Shown here in pieces: positions 51,688-61,519 of a stretch of DNA of 64,000 bases. Positions within the stretch are counted from its first letter, which is position 1, and each line of letters starts with the position of its first letter. Source of the stretch: Hyphomicrobiales bacterium (GTDB taxonomy: Bacteria > Pseudomonadota > Alphaproteobacteria > Rhizobiales > Rhizobiaceae); NCBI GenBank assembly GCA_900473175.1, contig UCKM01000005.1, positions 134,190 to 198,189 of the forward strand. Reading direction: 5' to 3'. A model generated the notes under the pieces. That model ran no database searches and was not told the DNA's origin. It saw only the letters and a list, made by a program, of their open reading frames with translations. Position numbers and translations under genes: made by a program.

Positions 51688-54600
51688 TGAGCAACGTGTC
51701 CAAAGTGCTGAAGGACGACGGCGCGCGCCGCCATGCGATCAGCCTTCATGATCGCTCCATCCTCGTCGAGGCGGGCGCGGGTTCGGGCAAGACCGCCGTC
51801 ATGGCTGGGCGCATCGCCGCCATGCTCGCCGAAGGCGTCGCGCCGCGTTCCATCGCCGCCGTCACCTTCACCGAACTGGCCTCAAGTGAATTGCTCTCGC
51901 GTGTCCGCGAATTCGTCGCCGATCTCTCGGCCGGCGTGATCGCGACCGAGCTGCGCGTGGCGCTGCCCGATGGCCTGTCTGAGGTCCATCGCCGCAATCT
52001 CACCGCCGCCAGCGCCGAGATCGACGAAATCACCTGCTCGACCATCCACGGGTTTTGCCAGCGGCTGATCAAGCCCTATCCGGCAGAGGCCGACATCGAC
52101 CCCGGCGCCGGCGTGATGGATCGCAACCAGGCCGATCTGACCTTCCTCGAGATTGTCGATGGTTGGTTGCGCGAGCGGCTGTCCGGGGGCCAAGGCGGCA
52201 TCCTGGCCGAGATGGTGCTGCATAGCCCCGGCGAGACGGTGGCGCTGATCCACAAGATCGCGGAAAACCTGCGCCGCCGCCCCACGCTGGCGGCCCCGAC
52301 CGTCTCTCCACTTGACGGCCACCTGACAGCGTTCCGGCAGGCTGCGGCGGATTTTGTCGGCTTCATGGATGGCACGGCGGTGGCTGAGCCGGAAACGGTG
52401 ACGATCGTCGAGCGGCTGGCGGAAATGGCCGCAGACCTGGCGACGGCTCCCGATCCGGCGACGCCCGCGGGCCTCGTCCAGCTCCTGACCTCGCGGCCCC
52501 ACCCAGACCTTTGCACCAAATCCGGAGCCTTCGCTTCCTATCGCAAGAAGGGAAAATGGGCCGCCTCCGCCAAGCAGGCCGGTCTTTCCAAGGTCGACGG
52601 CGATCGGCTGAACGACGCGGCCGAGATCCACTACGCCGCCTGCCGCGATGCCTGGACCGCACTTGTGCAGGCCGCCGCCGGCCATGCCCTCGCAGCGCTG
52701 ATCGACGAGGCGCATCCCATCCTGCAACGCTATCGCGACCACAAGCGCGCCAGCGCCCAGCTCGATTTCGACGATCTGATTTTCGCCGCGCGCGCCTTGC
52801 TGCGCGACCACGATGCCGTCCGCCAGGCGCTGGGAGAGCGTTTCGCCCATGTCCTCGTTGATGAGTTCCAGGACACAGATCCCCTGCAAACCGAGATTTT
52901 CTGGCGTCTGTGCGGCGAGCCGGTCGATGGCGATGACGACTGGACGCGGTTCCAAATCCGGCCGGGCGCGCTCTTCCTGGTCGGCGACCCCAAACAGGCG
53001 ATCTATCGCTTCCGAGGCGCCGATGTCGGCGCCTATGTCCAGGCGCGTGACGCCTTCCGCGCCCAGGACGCCGACAGCCTCCTGTCGATCTCGACCAATT
53101 TCCGCTCCTGCGCCTCGATCCTCACCTTCGTCAACGAGCGTTTCGAGGCCGTGCTCTCGGCCGATGGACAGCCGGGGTTCACCGCGCTCGACCCGTTCCA
53201 CGATGACCGGGGCGGCGTTTGCGTAGCCGCCCTCGACATCGCGGTGGCTGACGAAACCGGCAAGGCCAGCGCCGAACAGCAACGCGACGCTGAAGCCGAC
53301 GCCATCGCCGAGCTTTGCGCCCGGCTGATTGAAAGCCACCCCATCATCGACCGACGCAGCGGCACGGAGCGCCCTTGCCAACCGGGCGACATCGCCTTGC
53401 TGGCGCCGACCGGCGCGGAACTGTGGCGCTACGAGGAAGCTCTGGAGCGGCGCGGCATTCCCGTGGCGACCCAGGCCGGCAAGGGGCTGTTCCGCCGCCA
53501 GGAAGTCCAGGACCTGATCGCTCTGACCCGCGTCCTGGCCGATCGCCGCGACACGCTCGCGCTCGGCGCGTTGCTGCGCGGGCCTCTGGTCGGCCTGTCC
53601 GAAGAAGAGCTGCTCGACATCATCTGGGGGCTTCCCCGCTCGGAAGATCAGCCTGACCGGATTCCACGCCTGGATCTCGGCATCGACCCTGCCGTCATCA
53701 CGCACCCGCTCGCGCGCGAGGTCATCGAACGGCTGCAATCGCTCTCCCGGCGCGGCAACAGCACGACCCCGCACGAATTGCTTTCACAGGCGGTGGACGT
53801 GATGCGCGTCCGTCCGCTTCTCCTCGAACGGCATCGCGGCCAGGCCGAGCGCGCGCTCGCCAACGTCGATCTCTATCTCAGCTTGTCGACCGGCTACGCC
53901 GTGCGCGGTCTGCGCGCCTTTGCCGAGGCCATGGCGACGGCGTGGTCCGACGAGGCCCGCGCCGTCGAGGGGCGCCCCGATGCACAGGAGGAAGCGGTCG
54001 CGCTCTTCACCATGCACGCGGCCAAGGGGCTGGAATGGCCGATCGTCATTCCGGTCAACACCATGACCGGCGTGATGGCGCCCGAAAGCGCCGTCCTCGA
54101 TCGCCAGACCGAGACCTTCTATTGCCCGGTCCTGGGCATCCCGCCCGAAGGCTATGACGACGCGCGCCAGGCGGAAAAGGAAGAGCTGGACCGCGAACGC
54201 ATCCGGCTCTGGTATGTCGCGGCCACCCGCGCCCGCGAGCTTCTTGTCCTCCCCCGTCTCAACACCACGCCGTCGAAATCGGCATGGATCGGTCTCGTCG
54301 ATCTATCGCTCGCCGAACTACCCGGTCTGGATGTCTCGCATCTGCCCGCCGGTCTCACGGCAGCGGGCACGGGGGTGGACAACGCCCAGACACGCGCGAC
54401 CTTCGCCGCCGAAGCTGAAATCATCGCCGCGGCGCAGACGCGGCTGACCTGGCTTGCACCCAGCCGCGACGAAAACGCCGTCGGGGCGGTGCTCCGGAAA
54501 GAAGAGGCGTCCCTCTGGACCGGCTCGGCTGACGACCAGCCCCCCGAACTGGAAATCGCCGCCCCGGTGCAGGGAGGCCGGGAGCGCGGGCTCATCCTCC

Positions 54601-55079
54601 ACAAGCTCATCGAAGAGGTGCTGACCGGGGAAACCCCGGAAGCCGAGGCGGCGCTGATCGAACGTGCGGCCGGCCTGATCCGCTCGCTTGGCCGGTCGCC
54701 GCTCGCCGATCCGGCGAAAGGGCTGTCGGCCGAAGAACTGGCGGCCTGTGTCACACGCACTCTGGCCCTGCCTGACATCGCGGCCTTGCGACCCGGCCTC
54801 CTGGCCGAATTTCCCGTCTATGCCGCCCAGGCGAATGACGGCGTGGAAACCGCGACGGCCGGGATCGCCGACGCTCTGACAGTTGGAGAAGATGGCCGGC
54901 CAGTCGTGGTGGTCGACTGGAAGAGCGACGTGAACCCCGACGCTCAGACTCTCGATCATTATCATGCGCAGGTGCGCGCCTATCTGAACATGACCGGCGC
55001 CGAGCGCGGACTGATCGTGCTGATGACGAAGGGAACGGTGATTGCCGTCGCGCCTTCGCCGCAGACCGTGTCGGCCTGA
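51684..55079 (+). CDS. AddA-like UvrD helicase-nuclease (defence)
   Basis: A 1131-aa protein. Two adjacent ATGs, at 51684 (overlapping the upstream stop) and 51687 (better spaced from GGAGG); either may be used. SF1A helicase motifs: GAGSGKT (31-37), VDEFQDTDPLQ (392-402), GDPKQAIYRFRGAD (434-447), TNFRS, TMHAAKGLEWPIV and YVAATRARE. C-terminal PD-(D/E)XK nuclease: GLILHKLIEE, VVVVDWKSD (Asp1078, Lys1080) and HYHAQVRAYL. Both helicase and nuclease look active. With the previous gene it makes a full AddAB-type machine, here as part of a defence operon rather than chromosomal recombination. Confidence 0.88.
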   Translation: MMSNVSKVLKDDGARRHAISLHDRSILVEAGAGSGKTAVMAGRIAAMLAEGVAPRSIAAVTFTELASSELLSRVREFVADLSAGVIATELRVALPDGLSEVHRRNLTAASAEIDEITCSTIHGFCQRLIKPYPAEADIDPGAGVMDRNQADLTFLEIVDGWLRERLSGGQGGILAEMVLHSPGETVALIHKIAENLRRRPTLAAPTVSPLDGHLTAFRQAAADFVGFMDGTAVAEPETVTIVERLAEMAADLATAPDPATPAGLVQLLTSRPHPDLCTKSGAFASYRKKGKWAASAKQAGLSKVDGDRLNDAAEIHYAACRDAWTALVQAAAGHALAALIDEAHPILQRYRDHKRASAQLDFDDLIFAARALLRDHDAVRQALGERFAHVLVDEFQDTDPLQTEIFWRLCGEPVDGDDDWTRFQIRPGALFLVGDPKQAIYRFRGADVGAYVQARDAFRAQDADSLLSISTNFRSCASILTFVNERFEAVLSADGQPGFTALDPFHDDRGGVCVAALDIAVADETGKASAEQQRDAEADAIAELCARLIESHPIIDRRSGTERPCQPGDIALLAPTGAELWRYEEALERRGIPVATQAGKGLFRRQEVQDLIALTRVLADRRDTLALGALLRGPLVGLSEEELLDIIWGLPRSEDQPDRIPRLDLGIDPAVITHPLAREVIERLQSLSRRGNSTTPHELLSQAVDVMRVRPLLLERHRGQAERALANVDLYLSLSTGYAVRGLRAFAEAMATAWSDEARAVEGRPDAQEEAVALFTMHAAKGLEWPIVIPVNTMTGVMAPESAVLDRQTETFYCPVLGIPPEGYDDARQAEKEELDRERIRLWYVAATRARELLVLPRLNTTPSKSAWIGLVDLSLAELPGLDVSHLPAGLTAAGTGVDNAQTRATFAAEAEIIAAAQTRLTWLAPSRDENAVGAVLRKEEASLWTGSADDQPPELEIAAPVQGGRERGLILHKLIEEVLTGETPEAEAALIERAAGLIRSLGRSPLADPAKGLSAEELAACVTRTLALPDIAALRPGLLAEFPVYAAQANDGVETATAGIADALTVGEDGRPVVVVDWKSDVNPDAQTLDHYHAQVRAYLNMTGAERGLIVLMTKGTVIAVAPSPQTVSA

Positions 55080-55093
55080 CGGAGGGCGACCCG

Positions 55094-58000
55094 ATGGCCT
55101 CCCGCACCCGCTCCAACGGCCCCAACCAGGACGACCTCTTCAATCCCGAGGTCGAACTGCTCTTGCCGGCCCGGCTTGTCATCGACGGCAAGGTGCTGGG
55201 GAGCCCGGTGCGTCAGTTGGCCGTTCCTGCGCGCCGGGTACGTTGCCGGCTTCGCCCCTTCGCCATCCGCCGCGTCAATGGTTACGAGACAACCCTGGAA
55301 TCCGGCGAAATTCTGAAGGTCATCAGCGCAAAGACGGCCACGCCGTTGGAGGCCGATCTCATTCTGCTTGTGCCTGGGGCAATGGAGCCGGAACGGATCG
55401 CCGAAGCGCTTGAACTGGGTGCAGGCCGGTGGATGAATGCGCTGCCGATCGGCATTGACACGCTGGATCGTTCCGCGCGCGTCGAGCGGCTTAAGGCCGT
55501 CTCCGCCTCCTGGATCGACGCCATTCATTTGCGAGAAGGCCGAGCCGCGGCCGATGGTGTGCCGGCGCAGCCTGGCTTGCGGCGGCCCCAGATCGGGGCG
55601 CTTCATGCCGCGCTTGCCCATGCGACGCGATCGACGGACCCGGCCACCATCGTCATGCCGACGGGCACGGGCAAGACCGAGACAATGCTGGCGCTCAATG
55701 CCAACCGGCGGTTCGAGCGCCTGATGGTGGTGGTCCCTACCGACGCTCTGCGCGAGCAGATCGCGAGCAAATTCGAGACCTTCGGCGTCCTGAAACAGCA
55801 GAAATGTCTCGATGAAACCGCAGCCTTCCCTTTGGTCATACGGCTCTCGCACATTCCGGTCAGCGAGGCCGAGGTCGATGAAATCTTCGACAGCGCCAAT
55901 GTCGTCGTCACCACGATGCAGATCGCTGGCCGCGCCGAGGCGCCGGTACAGGAACGGATGGCGGTCCGTGCCTCCGCACTCTTTATCGATGAGGCGCATC
56001 ACATCGGGGCACGGACCTGGAAGTCCTTTCGCGGGCTCTTCGTTGAGCACGAGCCGCCCATTCCGGTGATCCAGTTCACCGCCACCCCGTTTCGTGAGGA
56101 TGGAGGCCGCGTCGATGGGGAGTTCATCTACACCTACCCCCTGAAGAAGGCGCAGCAGGAAGGCTATTTCAAGCCGATCCGCTTCGAGGCCGTATTCGGG
56201 CTTGATCAACCCGACGCTGATCAAGCGATCATAGACAAGCTCGGCGAAGTGCTTGCCTCGGACCTGGACGCTGGCCTCAATCATCTGGCGATGGCCCGTT
56301 GCAGCACCATCGAACGCGCCAAGCACCTGCATAGTCTCTATGCGGCGGCCTATCCGGACTATCGGCCTGTCATCGTCCACAGCCAGCAATCGCTGAAAGA
56401 GCGGCGTGAAAATCTGGCAGCGCTACGCCGCTTTGAGAGCCGGATCATCGTATGTGTCGACATGCTCGGCGAGGGGTTCGACCTGCCCGAGCTGAAGATC
56501 GCTGCATTGCACGATCATCACAAAAGCGTGGCGGTGACGATCCAGTTCGTCGGCCGCTTCACCCGCCAGGATCCGACCTTGGGCGATGCGACGGTGATCG
56601 CCAATACCGGCATCGACGATGTCGATCGCGCGCTGGCCAAGCTCTACGCCGAGGACGCCGACTGGAACGCGCTGGTGGAGGCGCTCAGTTCGGCCAAGAT
56701 CGAACGCCAGGTTCGCCGCGCCGAGATGTTCAAAGGCTTTTCGGGGGATCTAAGCGACATTCCGCTCCAGACCCTCGAGCCGAAAATGAACGCGGTCCTC
56801 TACCGGACGTCCTGTGACGCTTGGGATCCGTTCCGCGCGGAGGAACTCTACAATCCCGGCATCTATCTCGGCATGAAAATGAACCCGCATCAACGGGTCG
56901 CGATCTTCGTGACTCGGGCGGAGGAACAGGCGCGCTGGACCTCGGCGCAGCAGGCGGTGAACGTCACCTGGGATCTGCACATGCTCCACTGGGATCAGGC
57001 AAGTGGCCTGCTCTACATCAGCAGTTCCGCCAAGGGCCCGTTTGACCGCCTGGCAAAGGCGGTTTGCGGCGATACGACGCGCCGCGTGGAAGGCGAGGAA
57101 GTGTTCCGCAGCCTCCACGGGTTCAAACGGCTCATCCTGCGCAACCTTGGCCTCACCCACCATCAGGGGCGCGGCGTCCGCTATTCAATGTATATGGGCG
57201 TGGACGTCGCCGACGGCCTCGACAGCGCGAAATCCCAGTCGAGGATCAAGAACAACATCTTCGCCACCGGCTTCCTCGACGGTGTGCCTTCCTCACGCGG
57301 ATGCTCGGCCAAGGGCAAGTTCTGGTCCAGCGCCAAAGTCCATGACCTGACCGACTGGGTGGATTGGTGCCACGACGTCGGCCGCACGGTGAACGATCCC
57401 AGCATCACGACCGACGGCGTCTTCAAGAGCGCGATGCGCCCCCATCAGATCAACCAGCGCCCGGCCGTTCCGCCCGTGGCGATCCATTGGCCTGAATCTC
57501 TGATCACCCAGTTCGAGGAGCGGATCGAGATTTCGTTCGGAGATGAGCCCGTCACCTTCACGGAATGCGATATCGAGTTGCTTGATAACGCTCGTTCCGG
57601 ACCGCTGCGATTCGCCGTGCGAAGCGATGAGCACGCGGCCGAGTTCGAGATCGTCTTCAGCGACGGGCATGCCCGCTACCCCCAGCGCGCCGGCCCCAAG
57701 GCGACGATCAAGATCGGCAGCAAGGTGCAGACGCTTTCGGAATCCTTCGGCGAGGATTCACCTCAGATCGACTTCGGCGATGGCTCGTTGCTCATCTACA
57801 GTCACCTCTACACCCTGCCCGAAGGCGAAACGATCGAGCCGTACCCGTCCGACAAGATCGAGGCCTGGGATTGGTCGAAGGCCAATATCCGCGTCGAGTC
57901 GCAAGGCACGAGTAAGCGCGCAGACTCCGTCCAGCGTCTCGTCATCGACACACTGTTGGCCGACCCCGATCCCTATGATGTGATCTTCGACGATGATGGC

Positions 58001-58435
58001 AAAGGCGAGATCGCCGATGTCGTGGCGCTGCGAATAACCGACAGCGTCGTTTCCGTGACCCTTTATCACTGCAAGTATTCGGCGGCGGATACGCCAGGTG
58101 CGCGCCTCGGCGACCTCTACGAGGTTTGCGGCCAGGCTCAGAAGTCCGCACGGTGGCGCGACCGGCCAGGCCGCATGCTTCAACACATGCTGAGGCGCGA
58201 AAAGATGCGCCGGGATCGTGGCCTCAGCTCTCGGATTGAGCAAGGCTCAGCCGCCGCGATCAAAAAGCTCAAGGTCGGGTGGCAAGATCATCGCTTCGAG
58301 TTCGATGTCCGCATCGTGCAACCTGGACTATCCCGACAAGCAATCGGTGAAGAAGGCTTGCACCTGCTTGCGGGGGTCGAGACCTATTTGCTCGAAACCC
58401 GCGCCATGAGGTTGAAAATTATTGGTAGTGAATGA
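55094..58435 (+). CDS. DEAD/DEAH helicase with possible C-terminal nuclease domain (defence)
   Basis: A 1113-aa SF2 helicase. Motif I MPTGTGKT (188-195), motif II FIDEAHHIG (DEAH at 299-302), TATPF, and in the second domain VDMLGEGFDLPELKIAALHD and FVGRFTRQD, similar to type III restriction subunits. The first 150 residues are an unassigned N-terminal domain. At the C-terminus IFDDDGKGEIADVVALR (Asp/Glu near 966-975) followed by LYHCKYS (Lys994) has the spacing of a PD-(D/E)XK site, so the protein may cut DNA itself; this is tentative. It starts 14 bases after the AddA-like gene. Confidence 0.82.
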   Translation: MASRTRSNGPNQDDLFNPEVELLLPARLVIDGKVLGSPVRQLAVPARRVRCRLRPFAIRRVNGYETTLESGEILKVISAKTATPLEADLILLVPGAMEPERIAEALELGAGRWMNALPIGIDTLDRSARVERLKAVSASWIDAIHLREGRAAADGVPAQPGLRRPQIGALHAALAHATRSTDPATIVMPTGTGKTETMLALNANRRFERLMVVVPTDALREQIASKFETFGVLKQQKCLDETAAFPLVIRLSHIPVSEAEVDEIFDSANVVVTTMQIAGRAEAPVQERMAVRASALFIDEAHHIGARTWKSFRGLFVEHEPPIPVIQFTATPFREDGGRVDGEFIYTYPLKKAQQEGYFKPIRFEAVFGLDQPDADQAIIDKLGEVLASDLDAGLNHLAMARCSTIERAKHLHSLYAAAYPDYRPVIVHSQQSLKERRENLAALRRFESRIIVCVDMLGEGFDLPELKIAALHDHHKSVAVTIQFVGRFTRQDPTLGDATVIANTGIDDVDRALAKLYAEDADWNALVEALSSAKIERQVRRAEMFKGFSGDLSDIPLQTLEPKMNAVLYRTSCDAWDPFRAEELYNPGIYLGMKMNPHQRVAIFVTRAEEQARWTSAQQAVNVTWDLHMLHWDQASGLLYISSSAKGPFDRLAKAVCGDTTRRVEGEEVFRSLHGFKRLILRNLGLTHHQGRGVRYSMYMGVDVADGLDSAKSQSRIKNNIFATGFLDGVPSSRGCSAKGKFWSSAKVHDLTDWVDWCHDVGRTVNDPSITTDGVFKSAMRPHQINQRPAVPPVAIHWPESLITQFEERIEISFGDEPVTFTECDIELLDNARSGPLRFAVRSDEHAAEFEIVFSDGHARYPQRAGPKATIKIGSKVQTLSESFGEDSPQIDFGDGSLLIYSHLYTLPEGETIEPYPSDKIEAWDWSKANIRVESQGTSKRADSVQRLVIDTLLADPDPYDVIFDDDGKGEIADVVALRITDSVVSVTLYHCKYSAADTPGARLGDLYEVCGQAQKSARWRDRPGRMLQHMLRREKMRRDRGLSSRIEQGSAAAIKKLKVGWQDHRFEFDVRIVQPGLSRQAIGEEGLHLLAGVETYLLETRAMRLKIIGSE

Positions 58436-58499
58436 TGCCGTAGGGCATCGGCAATATTCTTGAGTTGTGAGTTTTTACCACGCCGTGGGGGCAGGCTTC

Positions 58500-59717
58500 G
58501 TGTCATCTTTTGGGTTCACCTTTTTGTCGCGCAAGGCGTTGGGCCAGGCCGAGCAGATGATGTTCGGCGGCGCAGCGGGGGTGCGCGATGAGGTCGGATT
58601 CCTCATCGTCCACCAGCGCTATGCCGATCACTTCTTCCCCGGCACATCGGTTCTGCACACACGGCTGCGCTACGCGCTTCTCGTCCCCTGGCTTTACCAA
58701 AGCCTTCGGACGAAGCGCCCTGTTCCCAAGGATTTTGGCCAAGCCTTTTCCGATCTCGAACACGAGCTGACCGGCCGTCTCAAACATGTCGATGGAGTGG
58801 GCGGCGAGAAAGATGGCGTGATCGGAGGTGAGGTCTTCCCCCGAGTGATCAGCCAGCCGCCAGCCTATGTCTATTGGACGGCTCTCGCTAAGTGGGGACT
58901 GATCGGCGCCCGCCCTGATGGCCGGCCGTGGAGCCGCCCGGATATGGCGAAGCTCTTGGCAGCATCCGGCAAGCGCGCCCTCCATGATGATGACGGGAAG
59001 CCCTTCGAGACAGTGGCCTGGCCAATCTCGGGGTTGATCGATGCCCCCGACGACTGGGAAGGCGGAGGAAAGCTCACGCTCGACCTTTCACCTCCGGAGC
59101 AGATCTATCTCGCGGCCAAGCTGCGCGCCGTTCGCTCGCCGACCGATCCGGGCGAGCCATCGCTCTTGTCGAAACTGGTCGGAAAGCCGCTCGGCGAGGC
59201 GGATCACTGCTGGGACAGCGAAATTCTCGCACTTGCCGGCAAGGAAGCCGCCATGCTGAAGCGGGCCGGCCAGGCAGCGGCGCTGTCCGCCATTGGTAGG
59301 GCAATCTATGCGGCCCAGGTCGAGACACTCAAGGAAACGCGTGACAAGCGGCCACAACCCAATTTGCATCGCGCCGAGCTGAAAGACGCGGTCGAGCAAT
59401 GGGGCGGGTTGGCAGCCCGGCTGGATATGAACCTGTTTCTCGCCGAAATCGGCCACCTCCCGCCTGCGGTTGAGGGCGTGTTGAAAGAAACTTCGGCCTG
59501 GGTTCGGGCGAATAGCAAGGATCCGATGCCGCTGCTCGACGTGTATGCGTGGGCGGAGGTCAGCAGGAAGGATGATCGCGCGCGTCTCGCCAGCAACCAG
59601 TTCGGCGTCGATCGGCGCATGGAATGGCAAGGCGAGCGCCATGGTCGTGCCGAGCCGCTCCATTATCGCTGGGGGAATGTGAAGCGGCTCCTGCGTGATC
59701 TGGAAGCCGTCACATGA
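58500..59717 (+). CDS. DUF6361 protein (defence)
   Basis: A 405-aa protein. The GTG at 58500 (reading MSSFGFTFLS) is preferred because DUF6361 proteins begin with an SSFG-type N-terminus and GGGGGCAGG lies just upstream; a GTG at 58467 would add 11 residues. Further family sequence: HHQRYADHFFPGTS-like segment at residues 39-52, TRLRYALLVPWLYQ, then VYWTALAKWGLI. No catalytic motif is known to me. The family is annotated in defence islands next to PLD-like proteins and large helicases, exactly as here. The 4-base overlap with the PLD gene shows co-translation. Confidence 0.7.
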   Translation: MSSFGFTFLSRKALGQAEQMMFGGAAGVRDEVGFLIVHQRYADHFFPGTSVLHTRLRYALLVPWLYQSLRTKRPVPKDFGQAFSDLEHELTGRLKHVDGVGGEKDGVIGGEVFPRVISQPPAYVYWTALAKWGLIGARPDGRPWSRPDMAKLLAASGKRALHDDDGKPFETVAWPISGLIDAPDDWEGGGKLTLDLSPPEQIYLAAKLRAVRSPTDPGEPSLLSKLVGKPLGEADHCWDSEILALAGKEAAMLKRAGQAAALSAIGRAIYAAQVETLKETRDKRPQPNLHRAELKDAVEQWGGLAARLDMNLFLAEIGHLPPAVEGVLKETSAWVRANSKDPMPLLDVYAWAEVSRKDDRARLASNQFGVDRRMEWQGERHGRAEPLHYRWGNVKRLLRDLEAVT

Positions 59718-61519
59718 GTGATCGGCAAGCTTGGCACGGCCAGCCCTACCTCGACGAACTGCGGCCCGGGCGATTGGAGACGGTCAAGCTCGCGTTGTTC
59801 GCGACCTACTCGGTTGACCTGTCTGCGGTCGCCGCGGCGTTGCTCGCCCTGATTGGTCGCAACAATGACAAGGGCAGTGGAACGGCGGTCGATTTTGCCG
59901 AAGCGATCGACAGGCTACGCGATCACGTCAGGATCATCATCCAGCGCGGGCGGATCGCCCGCCCGGTCGCGCTCCCCCGGATCGCGGGCATCCTCGATCA
60001 GTTCATCGTTGAGCAACCCTACGATGAACGTGAGCGCAGCTGGCATCCGAAGATTGCTTTGGTTGCCTATAACTGCCCCAAAGGGGAAACCCGCTGGAAG
60101 CTCTGGATTGGCAGCCGGAACCTCACGCGATCTCAAGATCTCGACGCCGGCGTTTTGCTGGACGGCAGCGAAAAGCGCGCGAAGGGGCGGGTTCGGCTCC
60201 CTGGCGTCGGTGCTCTCGGGAGCACTCTCGCACGCTGCGCATCACGCGAGGATGCCGATGACATCTCGGAGCAACTGGAGGCGATCTGGTGGGATGCGCC
60301 CGACGGGTTTCGCCTACGCGGCCTCCTCAACGGGCTGGATGAAGGTGTTCCCTTGCCAGCGGAGCCGCCATCCGGCGCGATCGACGGCATAACGATCATC
60401 AGCCCGTTCCTGTCGCCCGACTTTCTGAAGAAGGCAGGCAACTGGGGGGCGGCTGGATCCAGAACGCTGATTTCGTCGATGCCGGCTCTTGCCGAAATGG
60501 CCAGCCGGTCCAGGACCTCGCTGACCGGCTTCTCGAAAATCCTGGCTTATGCGGCGCCGGACGTGCTCGCTGACGAGTCCACGCTCGCTCTGCCCGGCAC
60601 TGAACCTGTGGCCGAAGATGATGCGGAGCCGGCGCCCCTTGCCCTCCATGCGAAGATCTTCTGCTTCCATTCGGGCGAGAAGACCATCTTGAGGGTCGGG
60701 AGCGCCAATGCGACCGAAAGGGCATGGTCGGGGCGCAACTCGGAAATCATGGTCGAACTCGAGGCGGGCGATGCGTTCGCTTCCGGCCTGGCGTTCCTGG
60801 TCGGTAAAGCGACGCCTGTCACCATCGAGGAACTCGCCGCCACAGACCTGCGCAGCATGATTGCGGCCGATGCTCTGGAAGAGTCGCGCAAGGTGCTGAT
60901 GGCCTCCTGGAACCCGATTCTGCGCCGCGACGGGGAATGCTTCTCGATCGATGCGCAGGCGGTTCCTTCGCTTGCCTACCCCGACCATGTGCTGCACGCC
61001 GGATCTGCAAATGGCGACCTGCTGCCTTGGCCGGCCGATGCCGTCCGCCTCGGTCTTGGACCGATCCCCTTGTCACTTCAGTCTGCCTTCATTCAGGTCC
61101 GGATAAGCGGCCCAGACGGCGATTTGCGATGGATGCAGCGCGTCACCGTCGATCCGCCTCTCGAAGAGCAGCGGGATCTAGCCGCGCTGGCCAGCCACAT
61201 GGGGCTTCGCGCATTTCATGACTGGATGCGTGCGATGCTCGGCGGCGACACGCTTCCGGTCGGTGGTGGCGCATGGGACGAAGATGCCGGATCGCGGGGC
61301 AACCGCCCCCAAGGCCTGGGTTATGACCGGCTTACGTTGGAGGATATTCTCACGGCCTGGGCACGCGATCGCAAAGCCTTCGGCCGGGTCGATCGCCATT
61401 TTGCGCCCTATGTGGATGCGCTCCTCGCCCACGGCGAAAACCTGAGCGAAACGGAGAGAGCTGACTTGAACGAACTCGCTCAGATCTGGGCCATCGCGCG
61501 GACCCGGCTTGCCCCATGA
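59714..61519 (+). CDS. PLD-like protein with two HKD-type motifs (defence)
   Basis: A 601-aa protein. Two phospholipase-D-type motifs are present: HPK (111-113) with IGSRNLT (132-138), and HAK (312-314) with VGSANAT (328-334) plus a downstream Asn/Glu (RNSEIMVEL). The Asp usually found 4 residues after the Lys is missing in both, as in many nuclease-like PLD proteins of defence systems (DrmC of DISARM is an example of a PLD partner). It probably acts on DNA or RNA rather than lipid. Overlaps the DUF6361 and helicase genes by 4 bases each. Confidence 0.8.
   Translation: MSDRQAWHGQPYLDELRPGRLETVKLALFATYSVDLSAVAAALLALIGRNNDKGSGTAVDFAEAIDRLRDHVRIIIQRGRIARPVALPRIAGILDQFIVEQPYDERERSWHPKIALVAYNCPKGETRWKLWIGSRNLTRSQDLDAGVLLDGSEKRAKGRVRLPGVGALGSTLARCASREDADDISEQLEAIWWDAPDGFRLRGLLNGLDEGVPLPAEPPSGAIDGITIISPFLSPDFLKKAGNWGAAGSRTLISSMPALAEMASRSRTSLTGFSKILAYAAPDVLADESTLALPGTEPVAEDDAEPAPLALHAKIFCFHSGEKTILRVGSANATERAWSGRNSEIMVELEAGDAFASGLAFLVGKATPVTIEELAATDLRSMIAADALEESRKVLMASWNPILRRDGECFSIDAQAVPSLAYPDHVLHAGSANGDLLPWPADAVRLGLGPIPLSLQSAFIQVRISGPDGDLRWMQRVTVDPPLEEQRDLAALASHMGLRAFHDWMRAMLGGDTLPVGGGAWDEDAGSRGNRPQGLGYDRLTLEDILTAWARDRKAFGRVDRHFAPYVDALLAHGENLSETERADLNELAQIWAIARTRLAP

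Noticed and set aside
51882-53774. Long minus-strand open frame (630 codons) opposite the AddA-like gene
   Set aside because: Same reason: the plus frame carries all UvrD motifs, and the minus frame is Arg/Gly/Ala-rich without recognisable domains.
59714-61519. True phospholipase
   Set aside because: There is no signal peptide or membrane segment, the HKD Asp is missing in both motifs, and the context is DNA-processing genes. A nuclease-like role is more likely.
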